Made by a program: the position numbers and the translations under genes. 64,000 nucleotides of DNA from Hyaloperonospora brassicae (lineage: Eukaryota > Oomycota > Peronosporomycetes > Peronosporales > Peronosporaceae), in contig CANTFL010000037.1 of assembly GCA_947650285.1 (NCBI GenBank), forward strand, positions 186,001 through 250,000, written 5' to 3'. Numbering within the stretch: position 1 is the stretch's first letter; each line of letters opens with the position of its first letter. Below the pieces are notes generated by a model, which saw only the letters and a list, made by a program, of their open reading frames with translations, ran no database searches and was not told the DNA's origin. Positions 34,845-45,468 of the stretch are shown in pieces.

Positions 34845-36322
34845 GTGACCTGACGGGGGATGAGTCCAAACAGTCGCTGGGGAGCGTCAGAGAGAGAGAG
34901 AGAGAGAAGAACAGCTGCGGACGCACAACGCGTTGCGTCAGGACGTGGCAAATTCGATACTGACTCCTCTCGCCCTCTCTCATATATTGTGTAACCGTAG
35001 AGTGGTTCGTGTCGCGCGTGACGGATAGGAAATACATCAAGTTCGACACACCTTTTTTTTGCATCGAAATCGCAGGGACGTAAGTGGGTTTGCCCATTCA
35101 CGTCCCAGGGCATTGGTGCGGTAATCTTCACTTGGTGCGGTTATCTTGACTTGATGCGTTTGTGGTGCACGGTGGTGGATTATTGATCGACACTGTCGTG
35201 TTGTAGTTGGCGACAAGCCACGTTTTGCATGTGGTTGAGCTGGTTGTTGCACTCTTGACTTGCGCTCGGCATGACCGGGCAAAGGACTACTTATGATGAT
35301 GTTGGCGGACATCTCAACGATTGAGTTGAGCCAGTTGCTGTCAAAGCAGTCAATGGGTTCACGTCACTCATTTCCGATGTCATGTACAGCAAGATCGGAC
35401 TTGCAAGGTACGTACGGAAGACGCTTAAGGCAACGCGTCGTACTCTACCAGTGCCAACACCGTCAAGAGTGAAGCGACTGGTCGTCGCCTCGTATACCGA
35501 CCTGCGCGCGACCGAAATGTCGGAACGTGAGTTTCTGATGCCATCCGATCGTCGGATACTATCGATCCCAACAAACGGTGCGACCGCTCAATGTGAACGT
35601 CACTGATAAAAGTATGACCCATCGACGCCGCCAATCTATGGCTTTGCGTGGCGATGCAGCTCTCGCGCAACTTGCAAAGTGCGTAGTAAAAGGTCGCATG
35701 AACGTCGAATGGGCGCACGAACGTCGACGGTGGGTAGCAATTAGGCACTTTTAAATTAAATCGGGTCCTGCGAATTACTTTGTAGCGCGAAGACGACACC
35801 ACTTGCAACGTCAACGCGGAGATGGTCTGATGATGGTATGCTAGCTACTTGATGACTATCAATTCATTTACGCGCTATTCTGCCACCGTTGGAAGGTCAA
35901 AGATCGAGCTTAGCATCAACGATGTAGGTAAGCTCGATTGCTCTTGCTTTGACATCCGTCGCAAGCTAAAGTATCAAGTGAGGTCATGAACCAGAGTATA
36001 CGTAAGCGTCTCACGAATGGTCTGAAGCCAGTACAGCAGCAACATCTCTCTCGACTACTCAACTTATACTCAACATGAAGTCCCAGTCCTTTTCCGTCGA
36101 TCGCATCAACAACTACTTCATACACCTGCGCCTCCACACTTAGCTCGATGAAAAACGATACGCGCTTTCTGATTATCTTTTTACCACAAGCGCAGTATCT
36201 GGATTTTCCTTTTCCATCTCAGTGCTCGTTTCTAATTGGCCAAAACACGCATCCGTTAGCCACACGTACCCAATCACGCGTCGCATCGCGCCCCTCGCCC
36301 ACACTTTCCAACGCCACGCAAC
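34845..36322. other. Intergenic between divergent genes
   Basis: The stretch lies between the ZIP start (minus) and the first lumazine-fold gene (plus). It begins with an AG dinucleotide repeat. Otherwise nothing is recognised; both promoters lie within it. Confidence 0.4.
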
Positions 36323-36976
36323 ATGTCGACCCTCACCAGCGCCGACATGGGCGAACTCAAGCGCCCGACCACGCGCGTCCACGCGCCTCCTGGCGGTGGG
36401 TCCACGTGGAGCTTCGGCGGCGACGCACCCGCTGCACCGCTTGACCATCGACGCGTCAAGCCGTCCTCTGCACAGCAGCAGGTCCAGCCCGATGTCCAGA
36501 TGCACTCTCCCCGTGCAGCTGCTACTGTTCCTGCTGCAGCAACTCCACCGCCAGTTGATCCAGCGAAGGCGTCTATGCGTGTGGCTTTGGTCAAGACGAG
36601 CAGCGACACCGAGATCGTGGACCGTGTGGTGCAGAACTGCTTTGAGAAGCTCGAGGGCTCTTTTGTCCGCTCCGAGACGTTTACAGTGGCGTCGCTCGAG
36701 CAGCTGCCGTACGCCGCCAACAAGTTGACTGCGTTCGGAGGCTTTGACGCCGTCGTTTGCTTTGGCTTTCTCAACCCACAGGACGTGCAGTTCCACGCCG
36801 TGAGTGCGGCCTTGACGCAGAGCTTCATGGACATCAGTGTCAAGAACGCGCGGCCTGTCGTGCGTGCAGTGTTTGTTGGCGAGCCTCGTGTGGCATCGGT
36901 CAAGGCGAAAGGAGGATGGGGCGCTGAGTTCGCCGACGCTGTCGTGTCACTAGCTGAGCTCGTTGAGCTCAAGTAA
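36323..36976 (+). CDS. Lumazine synthase-fold protein with N-terminal Jupiter-like motif
   Basis: 217 residues, single exon. The N-terminus 'TTRVHAPPGGGSTWSFGG' resembles the PPGG motif of Jupiter/HN1 microtubule-associated proteins. After a Pro/Ala/Gln linker, 'MRVALVKTSSDTEIVDR' (residue 85 on) opens a domain with the strand-helix order of 6,7-dimethyl-8-ribityllumazine synthase. It continues with 'TFTVASLEQLPYAANKL', 'GFDAVVCFGFLNPQD', 'VRAVFVGEPRVASV' and 'KGGWGAEFADAVVSL'. The usual catalytic His position (as in the TH/HF pair of RibH) reads 'VQFHAV', so the canonical His looks replaced by Gln. A riboflavin-pathway role is therefore doubtful. It is followed 251 bp downstream by a longer paralogue sharing the first dozen residues almost unchanged. 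Fold assignment is moderate and from motif pattern only. Confidence 0.72.
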   Translation: MSTLTSADMGELKRPTTRVHAPPGGGSTWSFGGDAPAAPLDHRRVKPSSAQQQVQPDVQMHSPRAAATVPAAATPPPVDPAKASMRVALVKTSSDTEIVDRVVQNCFEKLEGSFVRSETFTVASLEQLPYAANKLTAFGGFDAVVCFGFLNPQDVQFHAVSAALTQSFMDISVKNARPVVRAVFVGEPRVASVKAKGGWGAEFADAVVSLAELVELK

Positions 36977-37227
36977 ACGAGAGTCAGAGAGAGCGAGCGA
37001 GAGTCCGACTGAAGTGCCCGCGGTGACGGTACGCAATGCACCCACTACACTCGAGGACAGCTTCGTGCAATATATGTGTGTCACACGTAATTACATCGCG
37101 TGGTCCACTGAACATGCAAACGGTCAGCGCTCGTTCTATTTCAGCCAATCCGAATCGAGCAGCAGCGTTCAGACGTCCGCACGGCACGTCAGCCGGCACT
37201 TCCCCTCTCGCGCGATCTTCTTGGAGG

Positions 37228-38856
37228 ATGTCGACCCTCACGAGCGCCGACATGGGCGAACTCCGACGGCCCTCGACGCGCGTGCACGCGCCTCCTGGCG
37301 GCGGCAGCAGCTGGAGCTTCGGCGGCGATGCGGCGCCTGCGCCAGCGAACCGTAGACACGTGTACCTGACGCAGACAGTCGCTCCCTCGATAGACTCTGT
37401 TTCGCTACAGAATCAGACGCATAATCAGACTCAGACTCAGACGCAGACGCAGACGGAGAGTGCATCGACGGACTCTGTTGTTCAGGTGCGCATTGCAGTG
37501 GTCAAGACCAGTCAAGACGCAGAGATTGTGGACGGAGCCGTGCAGAATTGCTTGGACCAGCTCCAGCGCGAGGCTGGGGCCGAGGCCGTGAGCTGCCAGA
37601 CCTTTACGGTCGCAACGCTCGAGCTGCTGCCGTATGCTGCCAACAAGTTGACTCGATCGGGGGCTTTTGACGGCGTCATTTGCTTTGGGTTTCTCAACAC
37701 ACAGGACCCGCTGTTCCTCGCGCTGAATGCTGCGAGACTGCAGAGCCTCATGCAGATCAGTGTCGAGAACGTGCGGCCCATTGTGCAAGCTGTGCTTGTA
37801 GGTGAGCCTCGTGTGGCGTCTGTGAAGGTGCGAGGAGGGTGGGGAGCCGAGTTTGCGCACGAGATGGTACCGCTGATCAACTTGGGCGGCTTTGTTGGAC
37901 CCACGGTGCACACGGCATCCGGTGCACTCGTGACAAAGCACTTTGAAGTCAGCCGTGGCAATGTGCTGCCTGCAAAGCTCCTGCGTGGGTCACAGACGGT
38001 GCAGGACTCGCTGAAGAGTTTGAGGAACTCGCTGTATCTCCATGGAGCAAAGGGTGTGCGAGGACTGGGCCGTAAGTTCCGTATCGTTGACGATGATGGC
38101 AACCGGTCATTGTGTCTCGACGAGTTTCAGAAAGCCATTCGCGAACATGCGCTTGAGCTCAGTGAAAAGGAGGTGGAAGAGCTGTTTTGCTTCATTGACG
38201 CCAACAAGTCGGGTGGCGTGGACTATGACGAGTTTTTGCTGGCTGTGCGTGGTGAGCTGAACGACCGGCGCACGCAATTGGTTCTTGCGGCGTTTGCGGT
38301 TCTCGATCGTGACGGTAGCGGCGTTGTGGACTTGGATGATATCAGAGGCAAGTACAGTGCGAAGGAGCATCCGGACGTGCTCCAAGGTCGCAAGACAGAA
38401 GACGCAGTGCTGCTGGAGTTTCTCGACACATTTGATGGCGGCGAGAAAGACGGCAAGGTCCACCCGAGCGAGTTTGTGCGCTACTACGCCAACGTGAGCG
38501 CGTCCATCGATGACGACGACTACTTTGAGCTAGTGGTTCGCAACGCCTGGCACATGAGCGGCGGTGAAGGATGGTCGGCCAACACCACTTGTCGTCGTGT
38601 GCTTGTGAAACATGCCGATGGCACGCATACGATTGAGGAGGTGAAGAACGATCTTGGCATAGCTATCGGTAACGTTGAGGCCGTCCGTGCTAACCTCCAG
38701 GCACAGGGCATTGACGACATCCAGTCCGTGAGCACAGCAGGCGACGTCCAGACGGAAAGCGACACGGCGAACAAACGCTCGAACGACAGTTTCCACCCGC
38801 AGATTGCGCGCAAGAAACAGCACGGGGCTGGCGCGAGCTCCATCATTTTCGGCTGA
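37228..38856 (+). CDS. Fusion: Jupiter-like motif, lumazine synthase-fold domain, calcyphosin-like EF-hand module
   Basis: 542 residues, single exon. The start at 37228 is chosen because 'MSTLTSADMGELRRPSTRVH' matches the upstream paralogue; the frame is open further upstream but reads as leader. A Gln/Thr repeat (residues about 70-80) precedes the lumazine-fold domain (about 87-218; 'VRIAVVKTSQDAEIVDGAVQ', 'GFLNTQD', 'GGWGAEFAHEM'), again without the catalytic His. Residues about 255-460 form a calcyphosin-like module with four EF-hand loops: 'DDDGNRSLCLDE', 'DANKSGGVDYDE', 'DRDGSGVVDLDD' and a weaker 'DGGEKDGKVHPSE'. The tail 'AWHMSGGEGW' and 'DGTHTIEEVKNDLG' matches the end of calcyphosin-like flagellar proteins. 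The C-terminus 'GAGASSIIFG' resembles a second Jupiter-like end. A calcium-responsive flagellar or microtubule role is inference. Confidence 0.8.
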   Translation: MSTLTSADMGELRRPSTRVHAPPGGGSSWSFGGDAAPAPANRRHVYLTQTVAPSIDSVSLQNQTHNQTQTQTQTQTESASTDSVVQVRIAVVKTSQDAEIVDGAVQNCLDQLQREAGAEAVSCQTFTVATLELLPYAANKLTRSGAFDGVICFGFLNTQDPLFLALNAARLQSLMQISVENVRPIVQAVLVGEPRVASVKVRGGWGAEFAHEMVPLINLGGFVGPTVHTASGALVTKHFEVSRGNVLPAKLLRGSQTVQDSLKSLRNSLYLHGAKGVRGLGRKFRIVDDDGNRSLCLDEFQKAIREHALELSEKEVEELFCFIDANKSGGVDYDEFLLAVRGELNDRRTQLVLAAFAVLDRDGSGVVDLDDIRGKYSAKEHPDVLQGRKTEDAVLLEFLDTFDGGEKDGKVHPSEFVRYYANVSASIDDDDYFELVVRNAWHMSGGEGWSANTTCRRVLVKHADGTHTIEEVKNDLGIAIGNVEAVRANLQAQGIDDIQSVSTAGDVQTESDTANKRSNDSFHPQIARKKQHGAGASSIIFG

Positions 38857-39470
38857 GGCATGCCGACCTCGCATCGGCAGATGTTGTCGTACTCGCATAA
38901 ACGAAGAAAACAGTGCATTCATGCGTAGACCGTTGCTATGCGTTCCATTCCATTTTGCCTATCTCAGACGTCTGCCCTACGAAACTGTCCAAGACATGCA
39001 TATAAACTAACGCTACGAGCTCGTACCATGCAGCTAATTCTTCTGGGGTTGTGTGCCTCAACGTGTTGTTCGTTGTCCTCACTCCGGATCAGAGTATATT
39101 AAAGTATGTTGTATTGGCGATCATCGGCACACAACGACCCAGCTACATGCACCACACATGCAACATACAACACACACCCGTACCTCTTCGAAACGAGAGA
39201 TGTCATTCACATACAACATACAACACACCTCACCGTATCCCCAGCGCAGCACCCTCCTGCCATTCACAGCAACACCCACACGCACACACACAATCAAAGC
39301 ACTGCAACACTCGAGAAACCACTCGTCATCGCTCTGCAAAAGACAGATGTCCCCATGATCCTATTTCGTTGAGTTCACCAGCCCAAGTCAACAACAAATG
39401 TCTCGTCGGTCGAGCGTAACCCCTTACACTCTCGAGACCCATCCGAGTCGTCCTGTCCAGTACCTCACGC
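38857..39470. other. Intergenic between convergent genes, CA-rich
   Basis: 614 bp between the ends of the calcyphosin fusion and RPL12. The stretch 39140-39300 repeats ACATACAACACAC-like units on the plus strand. No gene. Confidence 0.5.
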
Positions 39471-39968
39471 CTAGTTTTCAGGAATGTCCAGCTCGCCCTC
39501 GGTGATCAGACGCTGAATCTCCGTCGGGGCTTCACCGTTGACCGTGCAGCCGAGCGACGCAGCCGTGCCCAAAATCTCCTTCACCGTGCCAGCCAGCGCA
39601 CGCGCCATCGAGCGCTCGCGCATGATACGGGCCACACCAATGACTTGGTCCAAGGACAGGTTGCCGTCGTGCTTGATGTTCTTGACCTTCTTGCGGTCCC
39701 GCGGAGGCTCTTTCAGCTCCTTGACCAGCAGCGACGACGCACTGGGGATCAGCGTCACGGTCGCCTGACGGTTCACAATGGTCAGCTTCACCGTCACGTT
39801 CATGCCTTTCCAGTCCTTCGTGGCCTTGCAAATGTCTTCGCCAATTTTCTTGGGGGAGAGACCGAGCGGGCCGACCTTCGGCGCCAGCGCCGACGCAGGG
39901 GCAACCTCGCCGCCCACCGTTCGCAGAACGACGATCTTTTCTTCGCCAGCTGGAGGTGGAGCGCCCAT
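39471..39968 (-). CDS. RPL12: 60S ribosomal protein L12 (uL11)
   Basis: 165 residues, the standard length, single exon. Sequence is conserved throughout: '[20 protein letters not shown]', '[20 protein letters not shown]', '[19 protein letters not shown]', '[19 protein letters not shown]' and the uL11 signature region '[18 protein letters not shown]'. uL11 forms the base of the ribosomal stalk with 28S rRNA and stimulates translation factors. The ATG at 39968 is chosen because it gives the family N-terminus 'MGAPPP'; the frame stays open upstream without homology. It converges with the calcyphosin fusion. Confidence 0.97.
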   Translation of the reverse strand: MGAPPPAGEEKIVVLRTVGGEVAPASALAPKVGPLGLSPKKIGEDICKATKDWKGMNVTVKLTIVNRQATVTLIPSASSLLVKELKEPPRDRKKVKNIKHDGNLSLDQVIGVARIMRERSMARALAGTVKEILGTAASLGCTVNGEAPTEIQRLITEGELDIPEN

Positions 39969-42900
39969 GGTGTTTATAGAGGATGCAGTGTGTGGGAGGG
40001 AGACGGAGACGCTTGAGCTGTTGGGAGCGAACGCGAATGGCTGCGCGGCGCACGTGGCGGCGATCGTAGCTCCTCGACCAACCAACGCGGTCGCAGTAAG
40101 TACGAAACGTCAAACAGCCGCTGACGACCTGCGATACAGGTGTCGGTGGATGCCCAGTCATGGGAATATGCGATACGGTGAGTCCGTCGCGCAAAAAGGA
40201 CTGGAGGCACTGTCAGAATGCGACATAAAGCTACGCCCGAGCGACAGAAGTCGAAGCAGGCGATGCCAGCGGCGAATTCACTTTGCATCGTTGTTCTGCT
40301 CACGTATACTGCTGGGCTTATGCTGCACGACGATCTGCTCCATGTACAGAACACTTGTTTTTTCCACCTGCAACTTGTCTGATCCTGAATGTGTCGAGCC
40401 AATTAGGGAGTACATACCTGTTTGTAAATACTGTAGTTACTGTAGATCTAGCAGTGATACCCTTGCGGGGCGGAATGGTTTTCCATCCGTCGTGCGATCA
40501 ACATGAGCAAGAACTTGTCAAGAGCTCAGAAGTGCACGTCGTTGCCTTTGCTGATTGAAAGTGACTCGATCGACCTTGTAAACCTTCTAGACAGTGGTGA
40601 AGGTGGTGTCAGATCTCGTTCATGGCGTATACCGGCGCTGCATGAATAAAGCTATGAAGTCTGGAGTCTAGTTATGTTGTCATGAACTTGCGCTGACATT
40701 TTGTGCAAAAGGACACCTGTACGATGCAACCGGCACGAACCTCACATGAAAAGTGGGCCTGGCAGTAGTTCGGTTATGCGTTACCACATCAGAACGTCGT
40801 CCGGTCATTTTGCTGCAATGTCCGCAGAGCCATCCGCTAACCTGCCTTTCCACAGAAGGCAAAAGACAGCGTCAACGAGGCCCTCGGACAAGTTGAAGGT
40901 GGCTGCGCCAGCATGTCGACCAGCAAAGGGTCCAGTGTCAACTGACGTTGCGTCAGCGCAGAATTCTGATCGAACCGAAAACAAACATTAAGACGAAAGG
41001 ATTGCTGGAGGTCAGCTGACGCGACACATGCGACGAACAATGCCCATTCGCAGCAGAGAAGTTGTATGAGGTGTGTGCAACATGAGGTGTACATGCAACT
41101 CTGGAAAAGGAAGCAATCAGGCAACAGCTACGTACTCCAAGTATCGCAAACCTCTTTTGCACCAACAATGGCACCCGCAGCCAGCGGACCGACGTTCTGC
41201 GTGCAACAAAGCGTATGACAAAGTTCACACGATTGCATCGATGAGACGCACACGAAGATACGCAACTTGTCATCGAAGTCGAATGCGATGGCTATACCTC
41301 ATGCGACGAGACAGCACCGTTGTGAGCTGGCGACAGACCTCACGAGGAAGCTTTGAAGTGCTTTCTTTCTAGATTACGAAGGCGCTTCATGTATCCCCGA
41401 CTCGACTATTGTGGTGTGTTTCACGGTCCAAACCTTGCCGCCATGCACCAACATTGTGAAGCTCACGTTGCAAGCCTTCATGGCGGAAGAAAGATCTTCT
41501 TGCGCATGGTGGTCAGGCGTGCAGCAATGCACGCGTACGCGCCGTGTCCTTTCTTCTGGTAGAGAATGCACCCCTATGCGATTGATCGTAACTCGAGAGC
41601 AAGTTCGACTGCTCGCGTCCGATTCGTGCATGAGATCTACTAGACCCTCGATCTCTAGTTTCTCAGATAGACGACAGACCGCGAGAGACGTGAATGAGCT
41701 CGTGTTAGGATGACGCGCTGCCCTTCATTCAGTCGAGGTCACTTTCTGTCGAGCAAGTAGAGTTCACAGCAGAACGTTGGGCCTCTTTGGATGATGGGCA
41801 AGACACCTTTTGATGAACACACTATCTGCGTCTTCTCAGTCGTAGCGCATGACGAGCAGAAACTAACAATGTTTCGGCTAAGAGTGAATGATACGATGAT
41901 CGTGTCGTGTGCCGCTCGCTCAGGTCGAACTCACGGAGCTACTAAGCTAAGCAACATCGGCAGATCGCAAAGGTCATCATGCTCAACATCCAAACGCTGG
42001 CACGTCCTACCAAAGTTGACATGGTGGAAACTACGACGTCCGGCATTGTCAAGACAAACGGTAGTGCTCTATCAGATTTATTCGACTGTTGCAAACCTTA
42101 TACTTGAAGACAATGGATGATCCCATGGATGCGTCCGGTATGACGTGATCTCGGCACACACGGTACTACTGCCTCGGTGATTTCACCAATAAGTCGACCT
42201 GGCAAGCATGCTGCTCTGCAATGATAAGATCCTTCCTCACGTCGTCTAGCACGTGTTCGTGTACACATGTCAATAGCTGCATGCTGCTTGTGTGAGTAAG
42301 CCACTTCGGTATGATCATTAGCATTGACGATCTCAATCATTGCGTTGCCAGGCCTTCCGTTCGTCTTCACTCACACGTCTTTGCAAGACAAGAACGACTC
42401 GAGGATCCCCCGCTTCGATTGCCGACCACCATGTGGCCATTTGACGCACTACGTCAGCATACCACGAGCAACGACAGCAGTAACACGCACATTGACGAAA
42501 GCAATGGTGACAAGCGCCAGTGGAATATGTCCACAAGAAAGTGGAGTGAGCAAACAACTAAACCGTGCGCAGTCGGCTTCATGATAGAGCGAATCGGACT
42601 ATGCCACGCTCAATGCGTAGGACAAACGTAAGTTGAGGCATACGATACATATAGCGATCCACATCTGGCGTTTCTCTTCGTCCAACTTGCTGCGTGTCTT
42701 CTCTTTTATTGGCATCCAGTTACGCAGTCTCTTGCGACTAAGCACCGAAACTCACAACTGCTGACAACGGCGTCATGTCGCCACACACATGAAACGAACG
42801 CCGCTTTCCATCGAACATTAATCACCAAACAGTTTGCACATCGTGCTTAGCACGCGAGATACCGTCGACATCGGCTAAGATGGCTAACGACTGTCGTGCA

Positions 42901-44175
42901 TAATAGAGCTGTAGACCGCTCGAGGGCGTCAGCTCGCAATGTGGGATACGAGATGAGTACTGCGTCTCGACCATTGCATTCAGGACGAGATCTCGTACTG
43001 TTCACTGCATGCTTTTCGCTTGTCCTCCTTCAGCACGTTGCTGCATACACGTGGTGACAAGCCACGGGGCGATGTCGAAAGCCTCATCACGTTCACGGGG
43101 ACACTTCCTATATATCTCTACAAGAGCGACGCGTCATCGGTCGTGTGTCGCTGGGAGAAGAAGCGCAGTAGACATCCAAGTTGCTTCGTAACCGTCTCAG
43201 TTGCGTACCAGATACATTCGCAGTCGACGTGTTCATCAGGTGTTGTCTAGGAATCGACATGTCTTGTTCGATGACGATGATATCTTATGTAATGTGCATG
43301 TGAAGAAGCTATCGCCATCGCACGTCAAGGGGGCACCACGTGCAGGGCATTGCACAGACGTATCCAGTGCACACACAAGTATTGCGAAAGCGGGAAGCAG
43401 AGCAAGTAGCGGTGCAAATCGCGATTGCTCAACGCACAGGTCAGCGGGCGTGACGTGCGAATGTGAAACAGACCGTCTGGACACATCTCGCTCGTCGACT
43501 GTGCCTCGCGCTGCACCAAAAGAGTTCGTCACCTGTCGAGATGGTACGCGCAAGACGACGAGACCGCAGGGTGCACCGAAAAGAGCTTACGCTGTCAAGC
43601 GCTGGCCAAGGCGTGGTCGAAGGAAGAAAGGAGAGAAGGACGTTCATGCAGGTATCAGTTGGGAACAACAAGGTGGGTAACTTCATTGCAGCCGACAGGA
43701 GGCCACGTGACCCTGAAAGGTCACGGACGCACCTGCTCGAAAGGATCCGTCGATGCAGCAGAACGGAGTTGAGCATGCGGGTGCCGTGACGAGTCGAGTC
43801 GACATTGACAACACACTCCATCGACGCAAGACATGAAGCCCCACGAAGCTGCGTGGCTGATTTAGCCCACAACAACTGTCACGCTTCCCTACTGTCGGAC
43901 TCGAGGACTTCCGTGCTACCAAAAGTCTCTACGGGATCGAAACGCCCGACGTCATCTCCGTTCTCTGTCTATCCTTCGCCGCATCCGCTGGCGTGTGTCT
44001 TTTTTTCAATGGAGACGGCCGTTACGTGCGGCTGACGACCAACTTCGCTGCCTGCCAACTACTACAACTAACCTGCGTGCTCGGGGCTCCAGTCCACCGC
44101 AAAAGCACTCGAAGCTGTGTCTTTGGTCGCTGCAATTCGACTTCAAAACGCAATTACCTGTCCTCTGCACTTGCA
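39969..44175. other. Long gene-poor stretch
   Basis: 4.2 kb between the starts of RPL12 (minus) and the MYB gene (plus). Many short frames occur but none has a recognisable domain, signal peptide with effector motif, or clear splice-joined homology. It may be made of old transposon remains, which I could not prove. Promoters of both flanking genes lie at its ends. Confidence 0.4.
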
Positions 44176-45468
44176 ATGCACGTCTCGACTGCAGTTCCCG
44201 ACGGCTTTTCACATCGGCCGTCGAGCTTCCCAAGTCCCTATAGCAGCAGCGACAAGCGTCGCACGTGGACACCCGAAGACGACGCCGTTGTGCTTGGCTT
44301 TGTCCGGGACTACGGCACGAAACACTGGGCCAAGATTGGCCTTCTCTTGCCCGGGCGAACGCCCAAGCAATGCCGCACGCGGTGGCTCAACTTCCTCGAC
44401 CCGAACATCAACAAGGCCCCGTGGCGGGCGGACGAGACCCAACTCATCTTAGCTGCGCAAGAGCGGCTGGGCAACCGATGGGCCGAGATGGCCAAGATGC
44501 TGCCCGGCCGGACGGACAATGCCATCAAGAACCACTGGTACTCGACCCACCGACGCCGTTGCCGTCACGCTGCAAAGTCATGGGGTCCCCTGGAAACCAC
44601 TCGACCAGAGCGACGGCTGTCCCCGATGGCGACACTGCTGAAACGGGACCGCGTGCTGGTGTCAAAGACGTTTGCGTTGTCGATCACCTCTGCATGGAAC
44701 GATACGGCTTCGACAGCGACGTCATCTCTCGACTCGTCGATCGGGTGTGACTCGAGACTGTCTTCGGTGTGGTCGCCCCAAAGGCTTTCACAGCGAGAGA
44801 TGCAGGTACCAGAAGTGTACATGGCACTATCCAGGACGCTGCCTCATCCGAAGAACCGGTTCCGGGTGGATTGTAGATCGCCATCGCTGCTCGACAGTGC
44901 ACCGCAGATATCGAGCGTGCTGAAGGTGGACCCGGGATGGCCGTATCAAGGACCAACGCTGCAGAATCAGCAGTCGGCGTGGCAACGACTACCGGGGCTT
45001 GCACGTGTAGAGGATGAGGTGTGTGTTCGCAGCCGGCGCATAAAGGTTGGGCTGGATACGCTTTCGGCTCAACAACGTCCGTGCGAAGAGAAGACCCGAA
45101 GGGTGGGGCAGTCGCGCGTAAACGTCTTGATACGACAGAGCGCTGCTGGACATCAACGCAGCAATTCAGCAGACCTGTTCCTCGACTGCGTGGAGATGCT
45201 CAACTTGGACCAAGAGGCGTGTAGTCCCCGCTGCAGTTCGACAGTGAGTGTTGTCACGAACGAGACGGACGATGAAGGGAGCGACCAGCAGCCGCTTGCA
45301 CCGCGGACGACCAGTGGAAACCGCAAGCACGACACTACCTCAGTTTGGCAAAAGGTATCGTGGGGGCACGTGGACACGGACGAGGTGAGTGTGAGACCGA
45401 CTGAAGACTGCTGCACGAAGAGCGATGCCCTTCCTGTACAGCTACGGCGAAGTCAGCTGGACAACTGA
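44176..45468 (+). CDS. Two-repeat MYB transcription factor
   Basis: 430 residues, single exon. Two MYB DNA-binding repeats lie at about residues 29-130. Repeat one has the tryptophans in '[13 protein letters not shown]', '[16 protein letters not shown]' and '[13 protein letters not shown]'. Repeat two has '[13 protein letters not shown]', '[15 protein letters not shown]' and '[14 protein letters not shown]'. The regular Trp spacing and the recognition helices 'TPKQCRTRW' and 'TDNAIKNHW' are those of R2R3/c-MYB-type factors binding AACNG-like sites. The rest is Ser/Arg-rich and unstructured, without known domains. It is nuclear by function. The ATG at 44176 is the closest in-frame start; the frame stays open upstream to 43993. 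Oomycetes have many such MYB genes, some sporulation-regulated; no specific orthologue is claimed. Confidence 0.9.
   Translation: MHVSTAVPDGFSHRPSSFPSPYSSSDKRRTWTPEDDAVVLGFVRDYGTKHWAKIGLLLPGRTPKQCRTRWLNFLDPNINKAPWRADETQLILAAQERLGNRWAEMAKMLPGRTDNAIKNHWYSTHRRRCRHAAKSWGPLETTRPERRLSPMATLLKRDRVLVSKTFALSITSAWNDTASTATSSLDSSIGCDSRLSSVWSPQRLSQREMQVPEVYMALSRTLPHPKNRFRVDCRSPSLLDSAPQISSVLKVDPGWPYQGPTLQNQQSAWQRLPGLARVEDEVCVRSRRIKVGLDTLSAQQRPCEEKTRRVGQSRVNVLIRQSAAGHQRSNSADLFLDCVEMLNLDQEACSPRCSSTVSVVTNETDDEGSDQQPLAPRTTSGNRKHDTTSVWQKVSWGHVDTDEVSVRPTEDCCTKSDALPVQLRRSQLDN

Noticed and set aside
43201..43789. Plus-strand frames before the MYB gene
   Set aside because: Ser/Arg/Thr-rich, no homology, overlapping frames on the other strand of equal length; composition is like random sequence.
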